Shown here piece by piece: positions 1 to 6,760 of a stretch of DNA of 11,182 nt. The notes under the pieces were generated by a model. That model searched no databases. It saw only the letters and a list, made by a program, of their open reading frames with translations, and was not told the origin of the DNA. The stretch is from NCBI GenBank assembly GCA_902462015.1, contig CABPZV010000059.1:1-11182 (forward strand), given 5' to 3'. This DNA comes from an uncultured Eubacteriales bacterium. GTDB taxonomy: Bacteria > Bacillota > Clostridia > Oscillospirales > CAG-272. Position numbers and translations under genes: made by a program. The stretch's first letter is position 1. Each line of letters opens with the position of its first letter.

Positions 1-57
1 GGGACGTCGGATATCGAAAAAGCGGTAAAAGAATTCCGGGAAAAGGCTATAATCTAA
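1..57 (+). CDS. 3' end of an unidentified gene (partial)
   Basis: The first frame is open from the left edge and ends at TAA 55-57, giving the tail TSDIEKAVKEFREKAII. It looks like a charged amphipathic C-terminal helix. Eighteen residues are too few to assign a family, and a short open frame at a window edge can arise by chance. The orientation agrees with the NagZ-like gene that follows 132 bases later. No clear terminator was seen between them, so co-transcription is possible but not shown. Confidence 0.4.
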   Translation, partial: GTSDIEKAVKEFREKAII

Positions 58-173
58 GGCTGATCCGATCCATAAGATAATGCTTATGTGTAGCAAGTCG
101 CATTAAGTCAGTACACAGACATTCCTGCTATTACGTAATTTTGATTTGCTTTATGCAGGCTTTTAGGAGCTTT

Positions 174-179
174 AAGGAG
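174..179 (+). promoter_or_regulatory. Ribosome binding site of the GH3 lipoprotein gene
   Basis: AAGGAG lies 10 bases before ATG 190 and supports that start. The resulting N-terminus is a lipoprotein signal peptide, which independently supports the start. I see no convincing -35/-10 pair in 58-173. Confidence 0.7.
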
Positions 180-189
180 TGTTTGATAA

Positions 190-1428
190 ATGAAAATATT
201 AGAAAAAGTATTGTGTGTATCAATTCTGCTGATCTGGACGATAACTATGGTTTCCTGCAAACAGTCGTCAAATACTGGTTTTGGAGAGAAAACACTTGAA
301 GCGGTGACGCAGGAGAACGATAATGCGGCGGATCTGGCGCAAACCGCAGACGGGACTTATATAACTGGTGAGAATGACAGTACGCCGGTAAATGGATTGG
401 ATGATGACAGTGAAGCGTGTGATAAAGCTGAGGCGCTGCTTGAGGATATGACGCTTGATGAAAAGGTGGGACAGTTATTTTTCGTAAGATGTCCTAAAAA
501 TGAAGCGGTTGAAGATATATTGGGATATCATTTGGGAGGTTACATACTTTTTAAGAGAGATTTTGAGGATAAGCTTCGAGAAGATATTGTAAATGAGATA
601 TATTCATTTCAATCGGCGAGCAAAATTCCCATGTTAATAGGAGTTGATGAAGAAGGCGGAAGTGTTGTCCGTATCAGCTCCAATACCAATCTTCGCAAAG
701 AAAAATTTAAATCGCCGCAGGAATTGTACAGCGCCGGTGGTCTTGACGCGATTCTAAATGATACAAAAGAAAAAGATATGTTCTTGAAGGATTTGGGGAT
801 AAATGTTAATTTCGCACCTGTAGCTGACGTTTCTACAAATCGATACGATTTCATTTATTCAAGGTCGTTTGGAAAAGACGGACAAAGTACTGCCGAATAT
901 GTAGAGACTGTGGCAAGACAGATGCACATGGATTCTATGGGAAGTGTTCTCAAGCATTTTCCTGGTTACGGAAATAATATTGATACGCATACAGGAATAG
1001 CATATGATGAAAGACCAATCGAGACGTTCGAGTCCAGTGATTTAATACCGTTTCAAAGCGGCATTGATAGCGGAGGCGATACATGTGCAATCTTAGTGTC
1101 TCATAATATAATAGCTTGTATGGATAAGGAGCTTCCGGCTTCATTGTCAGGAGCAGTACATGAACTTATCAGAAGTGTGATGGGCTTCGATGGCGTGGTA
1201 ATGACCGACGACCTTGCTATGGATGCAGTGTCTGCGTATGCCGAGAATGGAGATGTGGCAGTGATGGCACTTCTTGCAGGAAACGACATAGTGCTTACGA
1301 CCGATTACCGAACTCAGATTCCTTCTGTTATAAAAGCCGTACAAAACGGCAGGATAAAAGAGGAAGCGATAAATGCAGCGGTAATGCGAGTGCTTAATTG
1401 GAAGCTGAATCTTGGCATTATACAATGA
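190..1428 (+). CDS. nagZ: Glycoside hydrolase family 3 lipoprotein, NagZ-like beta-N-acetylglucosaminidase
   Basis: This is a secreted, lipid-anchored GH3 enzyme, probably removing N-acetylglucosamine from peptidoglycan fragments outside the cell. Residues 1-23 form a signal peptide ending in a lipobox-like MVSC, with Cys23 as the predicted lipidated residue. Residues 24-75 are a low-complexity, acidic linker, and 80-412 a single TIM-barrel domain. GH3/NagZ hallmarks are the GVDEEGG strand at 151-157, KHFPGYG at 255-261, the Asp-x-His dyad D265/H267 (general acid/base in NagZ enzymes), and TDDLAMD at 339-345, where D340 is the expected nucleophile. The Asp-His dyad separates NagZ from ordinary beta-glucosidases. 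Only the barrel is present, as in proteobacterial NagZ, and not the two-domain Bacillus subtilis form. The family call is firm; the exact substrate is inferred. Confidence 0.88.
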   Translation: MKILEKVLCVSILLIWTITMVSCKQSSNTGFGEKTLEAVTQENDNAADLAQTADGTYITGENDSTPVNGLDDDSEACDKAEALLEDMTLDEKVGQLFFVRCPKNEAVEDILGYHLGGYILFKRDFEDKLREDIVNEIYSFQSASKIPMLIGVDEEGGSVVRISSNTNLRKEKFKSPQELYSAGGLDAILNDTKEKDMFLKDLGINVNFAPVADVSTNRYDFIYSRSFGKDGQSTAEYVETVARQMHMDSMGSVLKHFPGYGNNIDTHTGIAYDERPIETFESSDLIPFQSGIDSGGDTCAILVSHNIIACMDKELPASLSGAVHELIRSVMGFDGVVMTDDLAMDAVSAYAENGDVAVMALLAGNDIVLTTDYRTQIPSVIKAVQNGRIKEEAINAAVMRVLNWKLNLGIIQ

Positions 1429-1485
1429 GTGCAGGCAGCCCGGAACCGGGCGCAATAAAAAATGTCTTATCAGCTTAAATAATTA

Positions 1486-1528
1486 AACCGGAGCCAGCTC
1501 TCTTTACAGCAGAGAACTGGTTCCGGTT
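1486..1528. terminator. Convergent hairpin between the GH3 and PDZ genes
   Basis: The arms 1486-1503 and 1511-1528 form an 18-position stem around the 7-base loop 1504-1510, with one G-T wobble and one C-A mismatch. It lies 57 bases past the GH3 stop and 46 bases past the PDZ stop on the other strand. The + side is followed by an A-rich tract, and the minus side by TTTAATTATTT, so termination is more convincing for the minus transcript. A second small dyad, GCCCGGAACCGGGC at 1438-1451, sits closer to the GH3 stop. Confidence 0.65.
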
Positions 1529-1540
1529 AAAAATGTCGGA

Positions 1541-1559
1541 ACATCTTGCCTAAGTTATA
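1541..1559. repeat. Left copy of a 19-bp perfect inverted repeat
   Basis: ACATCTTGCCTAAGTTATA here is the exact reverse complement of 2402-2420. The similarity continues imperfectly outward, AATGTCGGA against AATGGCGGGG. The copy lies 15 bases beyond the PDZ stop codon, so the two copies bracket that gene. Confidence 0.9.
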
Positions 1560-1574
1560 AATTTGATCAGGGTA

Positions 1575-2324
1575 TTATGATACGTTACATAAGAGCCGGA
1601 TATTTTCTCCGTTGCGGTAGATGCAGAATTCAATATTACTCATATTCTGCGCTTCAACTTTATCAAACATTATGGAAAAAACGTCGCTGACTGTGTAAAC
1701 CGGCATTCCGCCGATTTCAGTGATAATGTCTCCTGCATAGATATCCGAAACAGTAACCGTTCCGCCCGTTTCCACATTTTCAACATAAACACCGTGGGGA
1801 AGCCTGTAAGTCCTTATAAAGCTATCACTGATTTGTGTACAAAACATGCCGGTAAACCTTTTGGTAATTATCTGCGGATCGCTGTATTTTTTAACTTCAG
1901 TTCCCTTTGCATTTAAAGACTGAGAAGCTTCGGACTTCTGTAAAGCCTCTTCATCATCTTCGGCTTCGTCCGCCTCCGCACTCGTTCCGCTGAACACAAC
2001 ATGCTTCAGCTCTTTCAGCAGCATGCCTTCTTTTGTAAACATAACAGCAACAACGGTAACCGAAAGTACGCAAATAAAAGCCGTTATAAAATACAAAACA
2101 CTCAGAATTGTATCTGCATAATGAATACGTGAATTCTCTCTTTTTTTTCGCTCTATTTCGTGTTTATACACAGTATAATAAGAACTGCAGGCACCGTTTC
2201 CATATAAAGCCTCGCGTCTGTCAGCAGAACTTTTATTATTTTCCCGGCTGCAATCGCTGTCATTTTTTAAGCTGCCCGATAAAAGAGCTGAGTAATTTTC
2301 GGCGCTATATATTTTATTTTCCAC
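1575..2324 (-). CDS. Single-pass membrane protein with a C-terminal PDZ domain
   Basis: The 249-residue protein has a polar N-terminus (1-72, cytoplasmic if the basic KRKK at 59-62 stays inside). One transmembrane helix follows at about 74-97, then an acidic linker (115-130) and a PDZ domain at about 158-249. In the PDZ part, LPHGVYVENVETGG (175-188) and AGDIITEIGGMPV (197-209) match the carboxylate-binding loop and the GDxI element of HtrA/DegP-type PDZ domains. There is no trypsin-like protease domain and no GNSGG motif. It may be an adaptor that binds protein C-termini, or a reduced HtrA relative. The start is GTG at 2322-2324, with GGAGG at 2336-2340 on the minus strand, 11 bases upstream. 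It stands alone and is bracketed by an inverted repeat. The domain call is good; the function is unknown. Confidence 0.75.
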   Translation of the reverse strand: MENKIYSAENYSALLSGSLKNDSDCSRENNKSSADRREALYGNGACSSYYTVYKHEIERKKRENSRIHYADTILSVLYFITAFICVLSVTVVAVMFTKEGMLLKELKHVVFSGTSAEADEAEDDEEALQKSEASQSLNAKGTEVKKYSDPQIITKRFTGMFCTQISDSFIRTYRLPHGVYVENVETGGTVTVSDIYAGDIITEIGGMPVYTVSDVFSIMFDKVEAQNMSNIEFCIYRNGENIRLLCNVS

Positions 2325-2383
2325 TTTTCCGAAAACCTCCCTGCCCGGATAATATCAGAATACGAAACGAAATAACACGCAGT

Positions 2384-2415
2384 TTTATATACATAGCTGC
2401 ATATAACTTAGGCAA
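2384..2415 (-). promoter_or_regulatory. Possible promoter of the PDZ gene, overlapping the right inverted repeat
   Basis: On the minus strand TTGCCT (2415-2410) is followed after 18 bases by TATATA (2391-2386). The -35-like hexamer lies inside the inverted repeat copy. Both boxes match consensus only partly (4 of 6 each), so this is a weak prediction. Confidence 0.3.
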
Positions 2416-2420
2416 GATGT
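2402..2420. repeat. Right copy of a 19-bp perfect inverted repeat
   Basis: TATAACTTAGGCAAGATGT is the reverse complement of 1541-1559. It lies 77 bases upstream of the PDZ start codon. Its outer bases (ATGT, 2417-2420) also form part of the base stem of the adjacent hairpin cluster. Confidence 0.9.
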
Positions 2421-2550
2421 CCCCGCCATTAAGGCTGCAGCCTTAATGGTGGTCGCCTCTTAAGGCGGCGGGGGACATTTCACCATTCAGTGGGAGATAC
2501 AATCTCCTACTGGAATGGCTGCCACGCCATTTGACGGGACAAGCCCCTTA
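2417..2550. other. Clustered hairpin element, possible mobile-element relic or structured RNA
   Basis: A base stem pairs ATGTCCCC (2417-2424) with GGGGACAT (2471-2478). It encloses a 24-base perfect palindrome (2426-2449) and a short hairpin CGCCT/AGGCG (2454-2458 and 2463-2467), giving a three-way-junction shape. A second hairpin, 2483-2498 with 2502-2518, has 16 pairs (one G-T), one bulged G and the loop ACA. It is followed by alternative pairings AATGGC/GCCATT (2514-2519, 2526-2531) and GGG/CCC around GACGGGACAAGCCCC. A GGGAG...CTCC hairpin followed by an AGCCCC box resembles right ends of IS200/IS605-type (TnpB) elements, where the guide RNA 3' end lies. No tnpA or tnpB is present. The structure is visible; the origin is inferred. 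Confidence 0.5.
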
Positions 2551-2665
2551 TTGAAAACCTTAATTGGAATGAACTAAGTATATCATTCATATTTGAATTT
2601 TGCATAAATCATATATGTCGTTTTATACTTTTTTTTGTAAAGTTTGAGAAGAAAAAGTTTTCAAT
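2551..2665. other. AT-rich spacer downstream of the histidine kinase
   Basis: No gene is supported here. On the minus strand the kinase coding end (AGAAAAAG) could pair with CTTTTTCT just past the stop, a weak terminator at best. The rest is AT-rich with no motif I recognise. Confidence 0.4.
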
Positions 2666-4129
2666 TTATTCTTTTTCTCTGGGTTCATGAGTTGCCTGCA
2701 AGGTAAAGACAAATTCACAGAATTCGCCGTATACGCTTCTTACCCAAATTTCCTGACCGTGTGCGTCGATTATCGTCTTTGCAATATACAGTCCCAGTCC
2801 GGTTCCGGTTTTATCAAGCCCTCGGCTCTTGTCGCTCTTGTAAAAGCGGTCAAATACATATGCAATTTCATCTTCAGCAATACCCTGTCCGGCATTGTAA
2901 ACAGACACATAAACCTTTCCGGATTTGGACATTATCGATATCTTGTATTCTCCGCCCTCAAATGAAAACTTTATTGCATTGTCGCAGATATTATACATTA
3001 TCTGATATATAGCGTCTCTGTCTGCAAGCACAAACATTTTTTCACTGTCGCAGTCAAAAGAAACGTTGAGTTTTTTATCGCCAATCCTTTGCTCAAACGA
3101 TATAAGAATAAGTCTCGCCATTTCACAGATGTCAAACGGCTCCATATTGAATTTCCGCTCTCCTGCCTGAATCCTTGTAATATCTAAAAGGGTTGTAACA
3201 AGTCTGGATAATCTGCGGACCTCGGAAGCAATTATTCCAAGATAATATTCATGCTTTTCAGGAGGAATAGCCCCGTCCAGAATACCGTCGATAAAGCCGG
3301 CGATTGTAGTCATTGGCGTCCTCAGGTCATGCGAAACATTGGCAAGGAATGTGCGCCGCATATCCTCGAGCTTCGCAAGAGATCCTGCCATATTATTGAA
3401 AGCCTGCGCAAGGTCTGCAACCTCATTATGACCGATAACCGGAACGCGGACGTCAAATCGGCCTGAAGCAAAAGACTTTGCCGCAACACTCATTTCTTTC
3501 AGAGGTCTTGTAATTCTCTCACTGATAAAGTAGACGGCTATAAGAGCTGCTAAAAGCACCCACAGACATTCCATAATCAGAGTCTTAATCATAGTGTTTT
3601 CAAAGGAATCAAGTACCGATGAATTCATGCACACAAATACAGCCCCGACAAAGTTTTCGCTGTTGTCATTTATTGCAGATGTACAAATCAAGCATTCCGA
3701 CGGCAAAAGACCGTCCAGGTTGTTGCTGCGGTATCTTATGCTTCCGTTCTCTTTTATTTCTGATATTTTTTCTATATTTACGGTATCTTCAATTTCAATA
3801 TCGTCACAGTTGCTGAACAGGACTATACCCTCGTTATCGGTTACAAAGATAAACGAATTGTCACTGAATACTGACATTGTAGACATCATTCTTCTGATGA
3901 TATTGCTTTCATAATAGACATACTGATTAAAATTAGATTTTCCGGATTCATAATATTCGATCTCGAAATACTCCTTTGACCGTTCAGCGACACGGGAAAG
4001 CACCTCCCCGTTTACTTCATTTGTATAGTCGGACATCATTGATCCAATTACTGCCACAAGAATTGAAAAGGCAACTACAATTATAAGCAAAAATGCTGAA
4101 AGGTATTTAGAAAATAAGCTTCTGTACAT
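2666..4129 (-). CDS. Membrane sensor histidine kinase, HAMP-HisKA-HATPase type
   Basis: This is a two-component sensor kinase of 487 residues that probably phosphorylates the response regulator encoded just upstream. Segments in order: transmembrane helix 9-31; an extracytoplasmic region about 32-180 containing FIFVTDNEGIVLFSN (93-107), typical of a Cache/PAS-like sensor fold; transmembrane helix 183-203; HAMP about 200-255; and the HisKA helix with SHDLRTPM, His267 being the phosphorylated residue. The ATPase domain has an N box with N380 and N384, a G1 box NAGQGI (412-417), an F box FDRFYK (426-431) and a G2 box GTGLGL (442-447). All catalytic motifs are intact. Start ATG 4127-4129 has GAAGGAA 11 bases upstream. 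The ligand is not predictable. PhoR/ResE-like kinases share this layout. Confidence 0.93.
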   Translation of the reverse strand: MYRSLFSKYLSAFLLIIVVAFSILVAVIGSMMSDYTNEVNGEVLSRVAERSKEYFEIEYYESGKSNFNQYVYYESNIIRRMMSTMSVFSDNSFIFVTDNEGIVLFSNCDDIEIEDTVNIEKISEIKENGSIRYRSNNLDGLLPSECLICTSAINDNSENFVGAVFVCMNSSVLDSFENTMIKTLIMECLWVLLAALIAVYFISERITRPLKEMSVAAKSFASGRFDVRVPVIGHNEVADLAQAFNNMAGSLAKLEDMRRTFLANVSHDLRTPMTTIAGFIDGILDGAIPPEKHEYYLGIIASEVRRLSRLVTTLLDITRIQAGERKFNMEPFDICEMARLILISFEQRIGDKKLNVSFDCDSEKMFVLADRDAIYQIMYNICDNAIKFSFEGGEYKISIMSKSGKVYVSVYNAGQGIAEDEIAYVFDRFYKSDKSRGLDKTGTGLGLYIAKTIIDAHGQEIWVRSVYGEFCEFVFTLQATHEPREKE

Positions 4130-4266
4130 GTTATTTACCGTTCCTTCAGATAGGATATACTGCGCCGTTTATCATCAATAGCCATCATTTTGTATGATCA
4201 AATCTGCTTTGCATCTTCTGTTTCACCGTTACGGTCAGAGATGGGCAGTTTTGGTACTCAACTGAA
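4130..4266. other. Spacer between the terminator hairpin and the kinase gene
   Basis: There is no gene and no clear promoter here for the minus-strand kinase gene. The only local symmetry is an 11-base dyad ACCGTTACGGT at 4225-4235, which could be an operator but is short enough to occur by chance. Confidence 0.3.
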
Positions 4267-4294
4267 AAAGAGGGACGTTGCAGCGTCCCTCTTT
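4265..4294 (-). terminator. Rho-independent terminator after the response regulator gene
   Basis: AAAGAGGGACG (4267-4277) pairs perfectly with CGTCCCTCTTT (4284-4294) around the loop 4278-4283. Read on the minus strand, the stem runs into TTTTTCAG, a proper U tract. It lies 58 bases past the regulator stop and 137 bases before the kinase start, so it splits the two-component operon. Confidence 0.8.
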
Positions 4295-4352
4295 ATTACA
4301 TTATGGCTTTCTTTCTCTTCAATTCAACACGGAATTTTTAAGACTGGGGGGA

Positions 4353-5045
4353 TTACTGCAAAAGCTCAAATTTATAACCGATTCCCCAGACTGTTTTAAG
4401 AACCCATTTGTCAGATACGCCTTCAAGCTTTTCACGAAGTCTCTTTACATGTACGTCAACCGTTCTGGAATCTCCGAGATAATCAAATCCCCACACCTTA
4501 TCAAGCAGCTGATCACGGGTAAACACTCTGTTGTAGTTTGAAGCAAGGAAGTAGAGAAGTTCAAGCTCTTTAGGAGGAATATCGACGGATTTACCTCTAA
4601 GCTTAAGCTCGTATTTATCGGTGCTTATTTCAATATTGTCAAACTTTATTACATCATCGTCTTTTTGATTGTCATGAGCGGAGTAACGTCTGAGCACTGC
4701 CTTAATTCTTGCCGAAAGCTCCTTAATTTCAAATGGTTTTACAATAAAATCATCTGCTCCGAGCTCCAGACCGAGTACCTTATCAAAAACTTCTCCCTTT
4801 GCCGTTATCATTATAATAGGCTTTGAAGATACTTCACGGATTTCACGGCAAACCTGCCATCCGTCCTTTTTGGGCATCATAATATCGAGAAGCACGAGGT
4901 CAGGCTCATACATTTTAAAATATGTTACGCCCTCAGCGCCGTCGCCTGCCGTTTTAACTTCATAGCCGTCGTTTTCCAAATAAAGGCGAAGCATGTCACA
5001 GATATTTTCATCATCGTCTACTACAAGTATTTTTGTTCCTATCAT
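4353..5045 (-). CDS. OmpR/PhoB-family response regulator
   Basis: This is a transcription factor of 230 residues, the usual length for the family, with an N-terminal receiver domain (1-120) and a C-terminal winged-helix DNA-binding domain (about 130-230). The acidic pocket is D11/D12, the phosphoacceptor is D54 in LLDIMMP, and the switch and signalling residues are T81 and K103 (VKPF). The effector ends with the family-typical DSRTVDVHVKRLREK and the C-terminal hairpin TVWGIGYKF. Start ATG 5043-5045 has GAGG 7 bases upstream on the minus strand. It is transcribed ahead of the kinase gene, the usual regulator-then-kinase order, but a hairpin terminator lies between them. Its targets are not visible in the window. 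Confidence 0.95.
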   Translation of the reverse strand: MIGTKILVVDDDENICDMLRLYLENDGYEVKTAGDGAEGVTYFKMYEPDLVLLDIMMPKKDGWQVCREIREVSSKPIIMITAKGEVFDKVLGLELGADDFIVKPFEIKELSARIKAVLRRYSAHDNQKDDDVIKFDNIEISTDKYELKLRGKSVDIPPKELELLYFLASNYNRVFTRDQLLDKVWGFDYLGDSRTVDVHVKRLREKLEGVSDKWVLKTVWGIGYKFELLQ

Positions 5046-5146
5046 AATTACACCTCTTAAACACGTCTAAAGATTTTTTATAAAAATTTATATTTTTTCA
5101 AATTTCGCTCTTTTTTATTAATTTTGTTATTTTTTTCACCAAATTC

Positions 5147-5155
5147 ATTATAACA
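5147..5155 (-). promoter_or_regulatory. Extended -10 promoter of the response regulator gene
   Basis: On the minus strand TGTTATAAT is a perfect -10 with the TG extension. No good -35 is found 16-18 bases upstream, which is tolerated by extended -10 promoters. Predicted transcription starts near 5140, leaving a leader of about 95 bases. Confidence 0.55.
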
Positions 5156-5232
5156 GAAAAATATACCATGATGTTTAATTTTTTGTTAACAATATTTTAA
5201 ATTATTTCACGAGCGATTTTATTAAATTTCTA

Positions 5233-5261
5233 TTGATAATTTTGCCCCGATGTATTATAAT
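5233..5261 (+). promoter_or_regulatory. Sigma-A promoter upstream of ychF
   Basis: TTGATA (5233-5238) and TATAAT (5256-5261) are separated by 17 bases. Transcription should start near 5268, leaving a leader of about 230 bases before ychF. The spacing and hexamers make this a strong prediction. Confidence 0.8.
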
Positions 5262-5267
5262 TGAAAC

Positions 5268-5497
5268 ATAATTATTATTTCAGCATCAGAATAACTATAA
5301 AACTAAAGGAAAATGTCATCGCAAATTATGGCGCCGGGTGTCAAGGAATTAACCTCTATAGGCGGAGGGCAGCTTCATTTTTCGGCGGCGGTACAATCTA
5401 CCGCTGAAACGCAAAATGACGGCACTATGTGCCTTATTGAAAACATAAATATTTATTCTGTTCTGCATATACACAAAGAAAGGCATGGTCTTATTTA
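5268..5497 (+). other. Long ychF leader with hairpins and a possible 61-codon ORF
   Basis: The leader contains GCGGT/ACCGC (loop ACAATCT) near 5390-5406 and GGCAC-TAT-GTGCC near 5420-5432. A frame of 61 codons runs from ATG 5313 to TAA 5496-5498, sharing one base with the ychF start in a TAATG overlap. The ORF has AAAGGA only 2-3 bases before its ATG, and its product (begins MSSQIMAPGVKEL) matches no family I know. I did not recognise a riboswitch class. The leader may be coding, regulatory RNA, or neither. Confidence 0.35.
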
Positions 5498-6592
5498 ATG
5501 AAACTCGGAATTGTTGGCCTTCCTAACGTTGGCAAAAGCACTCTGTTCAATGCAATTACAAATGCCGGAGCTGAAAGTGCTAATTATCCTTTTTGCACAA
5601 TTGAGCCTAATGTAGGCGTTGTTGCTGTTCCGGATACGCGACTGGACAAGCTTGCAGAAATCTATAAGCCGGAGAAATATACACCCGCAATTGTCGAATT
5701 TGTAGATATTGCAGGGCTTGTCAAGGGAGCATCTCAGGGAGAGGGGCTCGGAAACAAATTTCTATCTCATATTAGAGAGGTTGATGCCATTGTTCATGTT
5801 GTCCGCTGCTTTGAAAGCACGGATATAATTCATGTAGACGGCTCTGTAAATCCGATACGTGACCTTGAAACAATCAATATGGAGCTTATTTTTTCCGACC
5901 TTGAAATAATTGAAAGACGGATTTCTCATCTAAAAAAGATGGTAAAGGGAGACAAAACTCTTGAAAAGGAAATTAGTCTTTTAGAGCGCGTAACCGATGA
6001 GCTTAACTCAGGAAAAACGGCGCGTTCTCTGGAGTTTACCGAAGAGGAAAGCGAGCTTATGCAAACGATCCCGCTTTTAACTCTCAAGCCGGTAATATAT
6101 GTAGCTAACATATCGGAGGATGAAATCGGAACGGATATGTCTCAAAACGACGGATATCAGAAGCTGCGGAGCCGTGCAAAAGAAGAAAATGCGGAGGTTC
6201 TTCCGATATGTGCACAAATCGAGGCAGAAATTGCAGCTCTTGAACCCGAAGAAAAAGCCGAGTTTCTCGAAGAGCTCGGACTTAAGGAAAGCGGACTTGA
6301 CCGCCTAATCAAAGCAAGCTATGCGCTTCTTGGACTTATAAGCTTCCTTACAGCCGGACCGGCTGAGGTCAGGGCATGGACTATATCCAAAGGAACGAAG
6401 GCTCCGCAGGCCGCCGGAAAGATTCATTCGGATTTTGAACGGGGATTTATACGAGCCGAAGTCATATCATTTGAAAAATTAACTGAATGCGGCGGTATAG
6501 CGGCGGCAAAAGAGAAAGGCCTTGTACGCAGTGAGGGAAAAGACTATGTCATAAACGACGGAGACGTTGTACTGTTCCGTTTTAATGTCTGA
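5498..6592 (+). CDS. ychF: Redox-regulated ATPase/GTPase YchF (OLA1 family)
   Basis: This is a 364-residue member of the Obg/YchF P-loop family, which prefers ATP and is linked to translation and stress responses. The N-terminus MKLGIVGLPNVGKS carries the P loop (7-14). The G3 motif is DIAG (70-73), and NISE (204-207) replaces the usual NKxD, the change that explains ATP preference. A coiled-coil insert spans about 125-175, and a C-terminal TGS domain contains HSDFERGFIRAEV (310-322). The length is normal. The start is fixed by the conserved N-terminus, although the nearest ribosome binding candidate AAAGG (5479-5483) is 14 bases away, longer than usual. Coupling to the overlapping leader ORF might compensate. 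The identification is very secure. Confidence 0.97.
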   Translation: MKLGIVGLPNVGKSTLFNAITNAGAESANYPFCTIEPNVGVVAVPDTRLDKLAEIYKPEKYTPAIVEFVDIAGLVKGASQGEGLGNKFLSHIREVDAIVHVVRCFESTDIIHVDGSVNPIRDLETINMELIFSDLEIIERRISHLKKMVKGDKTLEKEISLLERVTDELNSGKTARSLEFTEEESELMQTIPLLTLKPVIYVANISEDEIGTDMSQNDGYQKLRSRAKEENAEVLPICAQIEAEIAALEPEEKAEFLEELGLKESGLDRLIKASYALLGLISFLTAGPAEVRAWTISKGTKAPQAAGKIHSDFERGFIRAEVISFEKLTECGGIAAAKEKGLVRSEGKDYVINDGDVVLFRFNV

Positions 6593-6760
6593 AAATATAG
6601 AATAAGCCCATCAATTTTGAATGTTAACCTGCCAGAACAGAAAATATCGGTTGTCGGTCTTGCACTGGATTCAGGATAATCAGATAATCAACGTTATGTT
6701 AATCTTAGCGTCACGCCAAGGAAAAATGAAATAAAAATTTCCGGACTATGTGAGAAAGGC
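6593..6760 (+). other. Spacer after ychF with an in-frame open stretch and no terminator
   Basis: I see no convincing terminator. The frame of ychF and of the next gene is the same here, and between the two only one stop (TAA 6677-6679) interrupts it. The 27 codons before ATG 6761 are open but contain no ATG, GTG or TTG. The stretch could be an eroded N-terminal extension of the next protein, or chance. Confidence 0.3.

Noticed and set aside
1429..1485. GCCCGGAACCGGGC dyad at 1438-1451 as the GH3 terminator
   Set aside because: The stem is short and is followed by A residues, not T. The 18-position hairpin at 1486-1528 is the better candidate.
1458..1537. Direct repeat AAAAATGTC at 1458-1466 and 1529-1537 around the hairpin, as a possible target duplication
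   Set aside because: It is only nine A-rich bases and not directly adjacent to the hairpin on the left side, so chance is likely.
2108..2446. 112-codon + strand frame across the PDZ gene start
   Set aside because: It is antisense to the PDZ gene and ends within the palindromic element; there is no RBS or family evidence.
6621..6734. 37-codon ORF beginning MLTCQNRKYR between ychF and the zinc-ribbon gene
   Set aside because: It has no ribosome binding site, no recognisable domain, and is short enough to arise by chance.
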